A stretch of DNA of 64,000 nucleotides, taken from Kofleriaceae bacterium (lineage in GTDB: Bacteria > Myxococcota_A > Polyangia > Haliangiales > Haliangiaceae). Positions 25,802 to 35,469 of the stretch are shown one piece after another (position 1 is the first letter of the stretch; the number at the start of each line of letters is the position of its first letter). The position numbers and the translations under genes are program-made. Where the stretch lies: NCBI GenBank assembly GCA_020633495.1, contig JACKDR010000005.1:296530-360529 (forward strand), read 5' to 3'. The notes beneath the pieces were generated by a model. It worked only from the letters and a program-made list of their open reading frames with translations. It had not been told where the DNA came from and made no database searches.

Positions 25802-27409
25802 CTAGAAGCCGGTGACCGCGAAGACGCGGCCCCGGTTGTTGGCCGACGGCCGGGTGAGGATGTACATCGTGCCGCCCGCGATCGCGACGTCGACCGGGTT
25901 GTTGCGCAGGTACGCGACGGCGCGGGTGCCGTCGCCGCGGCTCGACACCACCAGCCGGTCGCCGCGCTCGGCGATCATCAGGCTGTCGGCGAACTCCGAC
26001 GTGCCGCCGGCCAGCCACTCGAGGCCGTACGGCTGGTTCAGGTTGCGGTCCTCGAACGAGGTCACCGCGCCGGTGGTGCGATCGACCTTGTAGACGGTGT
26101 CGCGGTTGTCGTCGGAGACGTAGAACTCGCCGGCCGCGCCACGGGCGACGCCGCGCGGGCTGTCGAGCCCCTGGTTCGACAGGCTGGTGGGCTGGGCCTG
26201 GGTACAGTCGGGCAGCTGCAGCAGCCGCTGGCGATCGTCGTCGGCGACGACGACGCCGAGCGTGGGATCGACGACCAGGTGGTACGGGCTCTGCGGGTTC
26301 TGGGCGCTGACGTTGTTGCAGATCGTCGCGTTCTCGTAGCGCATCGTGCCGGCGTTCCAGGCCATGCGCCCCAGGCGGTCCTGGCGATCGCTGTAGTAGA
26401 GGTTGGCGCCGGTCTGGTCGAAGGCGACGCCCTCGAGGTCGCCCTGCCCGACCATCACGACCGTGGCCGAGACGCTGCCGTCGGCCGGATCGATCTGTCG
26501 GATGCAGGCGCCGTTGCACGCGCCGCCGGAGTTGTCGGCGACGTAGATCTTGCCGTCCATCGGCGACACCGCGATCGCCCGCGGATCGTCGAGGGCCTGC
26601 TGGGTGCCGTCGGTGATCAGCGCGCCGTCGAGGCCGGGCGGGGTCGCGATCGCGATCGCGGGATCGACGATCAGCACGACCGGCTCGGCCGCGGCCTGGT
26701 TGCCGGACAGGTCGCTGGCCAGGGCGTACAGCGTGATCGTCGGCCCCGGGTTGGCGTCGTTGGGGACGTCGACCCGGAAGGTCACGGTGGCGTCGGTCGA
26801 GCCGCTGGCGACCACGGTCGAGCGCTGCCGCGACGCCTCGCCGTCGGCCTCGAAGAAGATCTCGGCGACGCCGATCTCGTCCTGGACCCGGACCTGGACG
26901 TCGATGGGCAACCCCGGCCCGACGTGCAGATCGGTGGTCGGCGGCAGGATCTCGACCTGCGGGGGCGTGCGATCGATCACCGCGAAGGTGGCGGCGCCGG
27001 CGACGCCGACGCCGTCGATCGCCACCGGCTGACCGCTGGCGTCGAGCACCTCGGCGGTGACGGTGCCGGTGCCCTCCCAGGTCAGGCCCTCGATCGTGGC
27101 CTCGAAGGCGCCGCGGACGTCGGTCGTGCCGTCGACCGGATCGACCGCGTGCTCGACGCCGTTGCGATCGGTGTAGGCGACCGAGACCCGGACCGGCTGG
27201 TTCTCGAGCGGCGTGCGCTCCTCGATCACCATCGCGCGCACCGTCGTGGTGCCGTCGATCGACGAGATCAGATCGGGCGACAGCTCGACCAGGACCCCGT
27301 CGGGTGCGGGGTCGCCACACCCGTAGATGGTGGCGCTGGTGGCGATGACCAGCGCGATCCCGAGACCTCGAGACGTGCGTGAACCGTGACGTCGATAGAC
27401 CAAGCTCAT
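25802..27409 (-). CDS. Lipoprotein with Ig-like domains and an NHL-like beta-propeller
   Basis: 535 residues. Signal peptide with lipobox TIYGC (Cys about 31), then two Ig-like domains (TTVRAMVIEERTPLENQPVR, AATFAVIDRTPPQVEILPPT) to about residue 250, then an NHL/SMP-30-like propeller with repeated blades (DDPRAIAVSPMDGKIYVADN, LEGVAFDQTGANLYYSDRQD, LDSPRGVARGAAGEFYVSDD, LNQPYGLEWLAGG). The GGGGAGGT upstream of the ATG is a strong ribosome site and decides the start. Expected to be acylated and exposed to the periplasm or surface. A binding role seems likelier than an enzyme. Confidence 0.85.
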   Translation of the reverse strand: MSLVYRRHGSRTSRGLGIALVIATSATIYGCGDPAPDGVLVELSPDLISSIDGTTTVRAMVIEERTPLENQPVRVSVAYTDRNGVEHAVDPVDGTTDVRGAFEATIEGLTWEGTGTVTAEVLDASGQPVAIDGVGVAGAATFAVIDRTPPQVEILPPTTDLHVGPGLPIDVQVRVQDEIGVAEIFFEADGEASRQRSTVVASGSTDATVTFRVDVPNDANPGPTITLYALASDLSGNQAAAEPVVLIVDPAIAIATPPGLDGALITDGTQQALDDPRAIAVSPMDGKIYVADNSGGACNGACIRQIDPADGSVSATVVMVGQGDLEGVAFDQTGANLYYSDRQDRLGRMAWNAGTMRYENATICNNVSAQNPQSPYHLVVDPTLGVVVADDDRQRLLQLPDCTQAQPTSLSNQGLDSPRGVARGAAGEFYVSDDNRDTVYKVDRTTGAVTSFEDRNLNQPYGLEWLAGGTSEFADSLMIAERGDRLVVSSRGDGTRAVAYLRNNPVDVAIAGGTMYILTRPSANNRGRVFAVTGF

Positions 27410-27610
27410 GTGCGTTACCTCCCCAGGTAGCGCCTCCGACCAACGCACGCGCCGTGCCACGCGCAACCGCGCGCACGGACGTGGTCGCCGGTGTTCGCGG
27501 CTTGCGCGATGTGCAACCTCCGAACGCCACCGGGGTCGGTGCACGTGCCCCGGCGCAAGACCTCGGCGCTCGTTGACCCACCTGCGCCGGCGAGCGATGA
27601 TCGAGCCGAC

Positions 27611-28720
27611 TTGCGCAGGCTTGCCGCACTCTCGGTGGTCCTCCTCCTGGCCGCCCGCGGACCGGCGCCCGCGCGCGCCGAGGGCGACGCGGGCGTCGAC
27701 CTGGTCGGGTTCCACGGCCCGGCGACGCCGGGGCCGGCGGCGACCGCGGCGCGCGATCGGCTGGCGGCGCGCGCCCGCGCCGCGGGCCTGGCCTGGCTCG
27801 ACCTGTCGCCGAAGCCGGCGCCGGCGTCCGACGCCGCCGGCCGGCTGCGCGCCGGCATCGACGCCTACGACGAGCTGCGCTGGAACGACGCCCACGGCGC
27901 GCTCGACGACGCGGCGGCCGAGGCCTGGCGCACCGGCGCCGCCGGGCTGACCACCGCCGAGCTCGCCGACGTCTTCCTGTACCGGGCGCTGGTCGACACC
28001 CAGCTCGGCGACGCCACCCACGCCTGGGACGACCTGGTGCGCGCGGCGACGATCGCGCCGGCACGCACGCTCGATCCCTTGCGCTTCCCGACCCGCGCGG
28101 TCGAGGCCTTCGACCGCGCCCGCACCGCGGCGGCGGCGCTGCCGCGCGCGGTGCTCGCGATCGACGCGCCCGGCTGCGCCAGCCGGATCGACGGCGGCGA
28201 GGCCGCGCGCCTCGAGGTGATCCACGGCGAGCACGCGGTCCAGGTCGCCTGCCCGGGGCGCGCGCCGTGGGGGGCGCGGGTCGTGGTCGCAGGCGACCTG
28301 ACCGTGACGCCGCCGCCCGACGACGCCCGACCGCCGGACGACGCGGCCTGGGCAACCGTGGCCGCCGAGCGCGGCGCCGCGGCGGTGCTGGCCGCGACCG
28401 TCGCCGACGACGGCGCGGGCGCGACGCTGGTGCTGCGGGTGGTGCCGGCGCACGGCGCCCCGGGGCGGCGCACGTCGATCGCGCTGACCGGCGACGACCA
28501 CGACGCCGCGGCGATCGACGCCGCCGTCGATCGCGTGCTGCTGGCGCCGGTGACCGGGGGGCCAGCCGCGGCGACGCCGTGGTGGAAGTCGCGCTGGCTG
28601 TGGGCCGCGGCTGGCGCCGCGGTCACCGCGGCGGTGATCGTGCCGCTGACGATCGGCGGCGACCGCAGCGACGGCGGCACGGTGACGGTGCGCCCGACCG
28701 GGTGGAGCACGACCTGGTGA
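27611..28720 (+). CDS. Exported protein with TPR-like region and C-terminal membrane helix
   Basis: 369 residues from TTG (LRRLAALSVVLLLAARGPAP), chosen because it gives a signal peptide cut near ARAEG; an ATG 120 bp upstream in the same frame is possible. Residues 70-180 have TPR-like helices (FLYRALVDTQLGDATHAWDD, PTRAVEAFDRARTAAAALPR), followed by a beta-rich segment (RLEVIHGEHAVQVACPG) and a helix WLWAAAGAAVTAAVIVPLTI near the end. This order (TPR, PEGA-like domain, single helix, short tail) recurs in myxobacterial proteins. Its stop overlaps the next GTG (GTGA), so it is coupled to the Kelch lipoprotein. Confidence 0.72.
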   Translation: MRRLAALSVVLLLAARGPAPARAEGDAGVDLVGFHGPATPGPAATAARDRLAARARAAGLAWLDLSPKPAPASDAAGRLRAGIDAYDELRWNDAHGALDDAAAEAWRTGAAGLTTAELADVFLYRALVDTQLGDATHAWDDLVRAATIAPARTLDPLRFPTRAVEAFDRARTAAAALPRAVLAIDAPGCASRIDGGEAARLEVIHGEHAVQVACPGRAPWGARVVVAGDLTVTPPPDDARPPDDAAWATVAAERGAAAVLAATVADDGAGATLVLRVVPAHGAPGRRTSIALTGDDHDAAAIDAAVDRVLLAPVTGGPAAATPWWKSRWLWAAAGAAVTAAVIVPLTIGGDRSDGGTVTVRPTGWSTTW

Positions 28721-30165
28721 CGTCGCGCGCGCTCGGGCTCGCCACCGCTGCCACCGCCGCCGGGCTGCTCGGCTGTGGCGATGCCACGACCGTCGTCGCC
28801 CCGGTGATCGATCTGCCGGCGCCGGGCAGCGCCGCGGATCCGCTGCCGTCGCTGCAGGAGGTCGAGCTGTCGGCGGCGCACGCCGGCGCCACCGGCGCGC
28901 TGGTCGCGGCCACGTTCACGCGCGGCGAGGTGCTGTCCCTCGACGGCGTGCCCGAGGCCGACGATCTGGTGATCCACCTGGTCGGCCGCTCCGGCGGCGC
29001 CGAGGTCGGCTACGGCCGGACCTGTCGGTTCGCGGTCGCCACCGGGGACCCGCCGCCGACGCCGCACCTGTGGTTCACCCGCACCGTGCACTGGGCGCCC
29101 GCGGCCGCGCCGCCGACCGCGCGCCGGCTCGGCGGCGCCAGCTGGACCACCGCCGACCAGGGCGTGGCGTTCGCGCTGGGCAGCGACGGCGGCGCCGCCG
29201 CCACCGCGGTCGAGGTCTTCGATCCGCTGACCGCGACCTGGCGCCAGGCGGCCGCGACCGCGCCGCGCACCGGCGGCGTCCTGGTGCCGCTCGGCGACGG
29301 CCGCGCCGTCATCGCCGGCGGCCGCGACGACGCCGGCGACCCGATCGGCGTGGTCGAGGTCGTCGATCCCCTGGCCGCCGAGGCCGCCCGGGTCGAGACC
29401 ATCGACGATCCGCGGCTCGGCCTCGACGGCACCGCCGCGGTGCGCCAGCAGGACGGCGACGTCATCGTCCTGGGCGGCCGCGACGCCAGCGGGCCGATCG
29501 CCACCGGCTGGGTCCTCGAGGTCGGCGACGACGGCGTCGTCGCGGTGCCGCGGACGCTCGACGCGGCGCTGGCGACGCCGCGCAGCGACCACACGCTGAC
29601 CCGGCTCGGCGACGACGTCGGCGCGCCCCTGGTCGTGATCGGCGGGGTCGACGGCGCGGGCGCGCCGGTCGCCGCCGCGGAGCTGTACCTGCCGCTGTCC
29701 AAGAGCTTCTCGACCAGCTTCGCGGCGACGATGGTCGTGCCGCGACACCGCCACACCGCGGTCCGCCTGCCCGACGGCTCGGTGCTGGTGGTCGGTGGCG
29801 TCGACGCCGCCGACCAGCCGGTGGCGACGATCGAGCGGTTCTCGATCGCCGACGGCTTCACCGACGTCGGCACGCTGCCGCCGGCCGCCGGCCTGGTCGA
29901 CGCCAGCCTGACCCCGCTGCCCGACGGCCGCTACCTGCTGTCCGGCGGCCGGACCGGCCCCGCCGAGCCCGCCGCCGCCAGCGCCTACGTCATCGGGCTC
30001 GACCCCAGCGACGGCTCGATCGACGTCACGCCCACCGACGATCTCGACGAGCCGCGCGCCGGCCACACCGCGGCGCTCTTGTGCGACGGCACGGTGCTGG
30101 CGATCGGCGGCGACGGCCCCGACAGCGCCGACCGCTACCAGCCGCGCTCGACCGATCGCCGCTGA
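28717..30165 (+). CDS. Kelch-type beta-propeller lipoprotein
   Basis: 482 residues from GTG. Lipobox ATAAGLLGC (Cys about 20). The remainder has Kelch-type blades with GG motifs: GRAVIAGGRDDAG, GDVIVLGGRDASG, PLVVIGGVDGAG, GSVLVVGGVDAAD, GRYLLSGGRTG, GTVLAIGGDGPD, making a six- or seven-bladed propeller. It is expected in the outer membrane leaflet. The 4-bp overlap with the previous gene implies a two-gene operon. Ligand unknown. Confidence 0.85.
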   Translation: MTSRALGLATAATAAGLLGCGDATTVVAPVIDLPAPGSAADPLPSLQEVELSAAHAGATGALVAATFTRGEVLSLDGVPEADDLVIHLVGRSGGAEVGYGRTCRFAVATGDPPPTPHLWFTRTVHWAPAAAPPTARRLGGASWTTADQGVAFALGSDGGAAATAVEVFDPLTATWRQAAATAPRTGGVLVPLGDGRAVIAGGRDDAGDPIGVVEVVDPLAAEAARVETIDDPRLGLDGTAAVRQQDGDVIVLGGRDASGPIATGWVLEVGDDGVVAVPRTLDAALATPRSDHTLTRLGDDVGAPLVVIGGVDGAGAPVAAAELYLPLSKSFSTSFAATMVVPRHRHTAVRLPDGSVLVVGGVDAADQPVATIERFSIADGFTDVGTLPPAAGLVDASLTPLPDGRYLLSGGRTGPAEPAAASAYVIGLDPSDGSIDVTPTDDLDEPRAGHTAALLCDGTVLAIGGDGPDSADRYQPRSTDRR

Positions 30166-30188
30166 CCACGCGCCCGGACGCGGCGCCG

Positions 30189-31961
<1,773 letters not shown>

Positions 31962-31973
31962 CGTACGAACTCT

Positions 31974-31994
31974 GCACAGTGTGCCACGGCACAC
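31974..31994. promoter_or_regulatory. Inverted repeats between the sigma-54 activator and the divergent lipoprotein
   Basis: TGCACAGTGTGC (31974-31984) and the perfect palindrome GTGTGCCACGGCACAC (31979-31994) overlap, 13 bp upstream of the activator ATG. A related TGCACACTGTGCA occurs at 32962, upstream of the ligase operon. They are candidate sites for one shared regulator. Confidence 0.5.
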
Positions 31995-32028
31995 GACGGT
32001 TTCCCGCGGCATTAGCCGCCGATCTAGC

Positions 32029-32045
32029 GTGGTACCGTCTGTGCA
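32029..32045 (+). promoter_or_regulatory. Weak candidate sigma-54 (-24/-12) element
   Basis: The sequence GTGGTACCGTCTGTGCA has GG-N10-GC spacing and resembles TGGCAC-N5-TTGCA. It lies next to the divergent lipoprotein gene and opposite a sigma-54 activator. Its -12 end is only six bases before the ATG at 32050, so the transcript would start after that ATG; this weakens it, unless translation begins leaderless at 32059. Confidence 0.3.
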
Positions 32046-32049
32046 TCGC

Positions 32050-32715
32050 ATGGCGGCCATGCCCGGGATCTGGAAAGTCGCGCTCGGCGCGGCGCTGCTG
32101 ACGGCCGCCTGCGGGCCGGGGGGCGGCGACGATCCCGACGCCGGCGACGGCCCGGACGGGGGCGGCGGCAACGGGCTGACCTTCGAGTGGCGAGCGCCGG
32201 ACGTCGACCAGGCGCTCCCGGCCGGCGTCACCATCGACAAGCTGGTGCTCAAGCTGCGGGACCTCCGCGCGGTCGGCGACGCCGCCGGCAACGAGACCCA
32301 CCTGGAGAGCCAGCAGATCGAGCTCGACAGCCCGACCAAGGTCGGGACGACCACGTTCCCGCAGGCCCCCCCGGGGATCTACTCGGCCTTCGAGTTCCGC
32401 GTCGATCGCGGGTTCGACGGCGAGGGTTCCTGGCAGGTCGAGGGCACGGTCGACCTCGGCGGCGATACCGTCAACTTCCTGATCGAGGACGAAGGCACGG
32501 CCTCCGTCAGCCTCGATCTGGCCGGGCTCGACCTGCCGCCCGGCGAGGGCCGGACCGTCGCGATCGACGTCGACCTGGCCGCGGTGGTCGACGGCATCGA
32601 CTGGGCGTCGCTGCCGCAGCAGAGTGGCCAGATCGTGATCGAGGAAGACTCGACCCTGATCGGCCAGCTCCGGGGCAGGTTGATCACGTCGTTCTCGATC
32701 GCGTCGATCGACTGA
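32050..32715 (+). CDS. Lipoprotein of unknown function
   Basis: 221 residues. The signal peptide (MAAMPGIWKVALGAALLTAAC) has a lipobox TAAC at Cys21, followed by an Asp/Gly linker. The rest is beta-rich with repeated alternating strands (FEWRAPDVDQALPAGVTIDK, GIYSAFEFRVDRGFDGEGSW, GDTVNFLIEDEGTASVSLDL) and ends in TSFSIASID. Two ATGs (32050 and 32059) are possible starts. Divergent from the sigma-54 activator. Probably the outer membrane. Confidence 0.7.
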   Translation: MAAMPGIWKVALGAALLTAACGPGGGDDPDAGDGPDGGGGNGLTFEWRAPDVDQALPAGVTIDKLVLKLRDLRAVGDAAGNETHLESQQIELDSPTKVGTTTFPQAPPGIYSAFEFRVDRGFDGEGSWQVEGTVDLGGDTVNFLIEDEGTASVSLDLAGLDLPPGEGRTVAIDVDLAAVVDGIDWASLPQQSGQIVIEEDSTLIGQLRGRLITSFSIASID

Positions 32716-32961
32716 CGGCGCTCCGCCGTCGGTGATCGTCGAAGGTCGGAGCCCGCCGGGGCTCGGTGGTCACCGTCGTCGTCGCGCACGGCGCCGCGCG
32801 ACGTCCCGACGCCTCGCGGGGCCCGGCGCCGTCGCCGCGCGACGTTCCCGACACCCGGCCGCTGGCGCGCCGCTTGAATTGTCGTCCGCTGGTGCCGACG
32901 TCCCGCCCCGCCTCGAGCCGCAACCACGCGAACCGCCAGGGGCATTCGGCTGTCCGCGCCC

Positions 32962-32974
32962 TGCACACTGTGCA
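32962..32974. promoter_or_regulatory. Palindrome upstream of the ligase operon
   Basis: TGCACACTGTGCA is an inverted repeat 36 bp before the GTG start of the operon at 33011, and closely matches the site at 31974 (TGCACAGTGTGC). The similarity of the two sites is the reason to read them as operators. Confidence 0.45.
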
Positions 32975-33010
32975 TGCGCCGTACGAGGCACCGTACACCG
33001 GAGGTGTCGC

Positions 33011-34585
33011 GTGACCGACCACCACGAGCGTCGCCTGCGCGTCACGCTCGCCGTGCTGATCGCGCTGCCGCTGGCGCTGATCGCCTACAAGATCTTCGTC
33101 CTCGGCTACCACCCGCGCGACGTCCTGCCGCGCACCCAGTACCACGTCACGCTCGAGATGACCCTCGACGGGCACGGCAGCGACGTCCGGATCCGCAGCT
33201 TCCTGCCGCTGTCCGACGAGCACCAGCAGATCTCCGACGAGCAGAGCTCGGCGCCGGGGATGCACTTCACCAGCGACACCACGGGGCCGAGCCGGCTCGC
33301 CACCTGGACCGGCAACGGCGTGCCCGACGGCGCGCGGCTCCGCTACGGCTACTCGCTGCTGGCCAGCCCGCTGCAGTTCGACCTCGACCCGGAGCTGCCG
33401 GTGCCCGACGGCTACGGCTCGTCGCTGGCGCCGTACCTGCGCCCCGAGGACGACATCCAGGTCGACGCCCCCGAGATCGCCGCGACGCTGCACCAGATCG
33501 GCGCCGACCACGGCTCGACCACCGCGCGGCTGCACGCGATCTACGACTACACGTCGAGCCTGCCGCAGCGGCCGTTCAAGGGCACCACCGACGCGCTGAC
33601 CGCGCTGCGCCTGGGCGAGGCCAGCTGCAACGGCAAGAGCCGCCTGTTCGTGGCGCTGGCCCGGGCCGCCGGCCTGCCGGCTCGCCTGGTCGGCGGGTTG
33701 ATCCTGCAGTCGGGCACCAAGCGGACCTCGCACCAGTGGGTCGAGGTCTACATCGCCGGTCACTGGGTGCCGTTCTGCCCCACCAACCACCACTTCGCGT
33801 CGCTGCCCGAGACCTACCTGGTGCTGTACCGCGGCGACGAGGCGCTGTTCCGCCACACCGCCGACGTCAACTTCGACTACCGGTTCCACATCTCGACCTC
33901 GATGGTGCCGTCGCCGGGCGCGCGCGAGTCGTTCGGCGCGCTCAACGTGTGGGCGCTGTTCGATCGGCTCGGCCTGCCGTTCATGCTGCTACAGACCGTG
34001 CTGATGCTGCCGGTCGGCGCCCTCGTCGTGGTGCTGTTCCGCAACGTCATCGGCCTGCCCACGTTCGGCACCTTCCTGCCGGCGCTGATCGCCGCCGGCG
34101 CCGGTCAGACCGGGCCGTGGTGGGGCATCGTCGGCGTGCTGATCGCGATCAGCGTGGTGGTGCTGCTGCGCTGGGCCATCCAGCGACTCGAGCTGTTGCA
34201 CTCGCCGACGCTGGCGATCTTGCTCGCCGGCGTCACGACGGCGCTGCTCGGCACCAGCCTGCTGGCCGAACGCTTCGGCCAGCTACACCTGGCGCGGGTG
34301 ACCTTCTTCCCGATCGCGGTGCTCGCGATCGCGTCGGAGCGGTTCTACCTGGCGGTCACCGAGCAGGGCACACCCAAGGCGCTCAAGGAGCTGGGCGGGA
34401 CGCTGGTCGTGACGCTGGCCTGCTTCGTGGTCATGCACTCGCTGGCGCTGCAGATCGTCCTGGTCGGGTTCCCCGAGGTGCTGCTGCTGGTGGTCGCCGC
34501 CAACGTCTACCTGGGCCGCTGGGTCGGGGTCCGGCTGCTCGAGTACCGGCGGTTCACGCCGGTCCTGACCGGAGGTGCGCCGTGA
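33011..34585 (+). CDS. UUP1-type membrane protein: periplasmic transglutaminase-like domain fused to seven transmembrane helices
   Basis: 524 residues from GTG. An N-terminal anchor (VTLAVLIALPLALIAYKIFV) precedes a periplasmic domain with a transglutaminase-like core (about 170-270): GEASCNGKSRLFVALARAAG (Cys), SHQWVEVYIAGHW (His) and a CPTNHHF where the family usually has Asp-Pro. About seven hydrophobic helices follow from residue 320. This matches the family annotated as inactive transglutaminase fused to 7 transmembrane helices, always found beside a RimK-like ligase. Cys and His are kept here, the third residue is Asn. Stop overlaps the ligase start (GTGA). First gene of a five-gene operon. 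Confidence 0.9.
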   Translation: MTDHHERRLRVTLAVLIALPLALIAYKIFVLGYHPRDVLPRTQYHVTLEMTLDGHGSDVRIRSFLPLSDEHQQISDEQSSAPGMHFTSDTTGPSRLATWTGNGVPDGARLRYGYSLLASPLQFDLDPELPVPDGYGSSLAPYLRPEDDIQVDAPEIAATLHQIGADHGSTTARLHAIYDYTSSLPQRPFKGTTDALTALRLGEASCNGKSRLFVALARAAGLPARLVGGLILQSGTKRTSHQWVEVYIAGHWVPFCPTNHHFASLPETYLVLYRGDEALFRHTADVNFDYRFHISTSMVPSPGARESFGALNVWALFDRLGLPFMLLQTVLMLPVGALVVVLFRNVIGLPTFGTFLPALIAAGAGQTGPWWGIVGVLIAISVVVLLRWAIQRLELLHSPTLAILLAGVTTALLGTSLLAERFGQLHLARVTFFPIAVLAIASERFYLAVTEQGTPKALKELGGTLVVTLACFVVMHSLALQIVLVGFPEVLLLVVAANVYLGRWVGVRLLEYRRFTPVLTGGAP

Positions 34586-35469
34586 CGATCCGCCAGCAGC
34601 TGGCCCGCCTGCTCCACCACCGCCGCGACCTGGTCGGCATCAACCGCCGCAACGTCGAGCTGGTCTACGCCCAGAACCCGCGCAAGCACTACCCGATCGC
34701 CGACGACAAGCTCTTGTGCAAGGTCCACCTCGAGCGGGCCGGCGTGCCGGTGTCGCGCACGATCGTCACCTGCGACGGGCTGCGTGACATCCCCGCGACG
34801 CTGCGCGCGCTCGAGGATCACGCCGAGTTCGTGGTCAAGCCGGCGCACGGCTCCGGCGGCGCCGGCATCGTCGTGGTCGGCGAGCGCGTGACCGGCGGCT
34901 GGCGCCGCGCCGGCGGCGGCAAGGTCACGCTGCGCGACCTGCACCGCCACCTCGCCGACATCGTCTTCGGCGCCTACTCCGGCGACCTGACCGACCGCGC
35001 CTTCGTCGAGGAGCGCATCGTGCCGCATCAGACCTTCGTCGAGCTGTGGGCCGACGGGCTGTGCGACCTGCGCGTCATCACGCTGCGCGGCACCCCGGTG
35101 ATGGCGATGGTGCGCGTGCCGACGCTGCAGTCCGGCGGCCGCGCCAACCTCCACCAGGGCGGCCTCGGCCTCGCGGTCGACCTCGCCACCGGCCACACGG
35201 TGCGCGCGGTCCACCGCGGCCGATCCGTCACCCATCACCCGGAGTCGAACGCGCCGCTGGTGGGCCTGGCGCTGCCGGCGTGGGACCAGGTGCTCGAGGT
35301 CGCCCGCGCCGCCGCCGGCGGCGTGCCGCTGGGCTACCTCGGCGTCGACATCGTCGTCGACCGCGAACGCGGGCCGCTGGTGCTCGAGATCAACGCGCGG
35401 CCCGGCCTCGAGATCCAGAACGTGCACGGCCGCGGCCTGGCCGCGGCGATCGCCGAGGTCGGCGCGTGA
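34582..35469 (+). CDS. RimK-related alpha-L-glutamate ligase-like ATP-grasp protein
   Basis: 295 residues from GTG, overlapping the previous stop by four bases. ATP-grasp features: EFVVKPAHGSGGAGIVVVGE (phosphate-binding loop, residues about 85-104), EERIVPHQTFVELWADGLCD, DLRVITLRGTPVMAMVRVPT, and the metal-binding end GYLGVDIVVDRERGPLVLEI followed by NARPGLEIQN. It fits the alpha-L-glutamate ligase-like group always paired with the 7TM transglutaminase-like protein. These enzymes join an amino acid to a peptide or small molecule carboxylate using ATP. Acceptor unknown; its setting suggests an envelope-linked peptide. Confidence 0.93.
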   Translation: MTIRQQLARLLHHRRDLVGINRRNVELVYAQNPRKHYPIADDKLLCKVHLERAGVPVSRTIVTCDGLRDIPATLRALEDHAEFVVKPAHGSGGAGIVVVGERVTGGWRRAGGGKVTLRDLHRHLADIVFGAYSGDLTDRAFVEERIVPHQTFVELWADGLCDLRVITLRGTPVMAMVRVPTLQSGGRANLHQGGLGLAVDLATGHTVRAVHRGRSVTHHPESNAPLVGLALPAWDQVLEVARAAAGGVPLGYLGVDIVVDRERGPLVLEINARPGLEIQNVHGRGLAAAIAEVGA

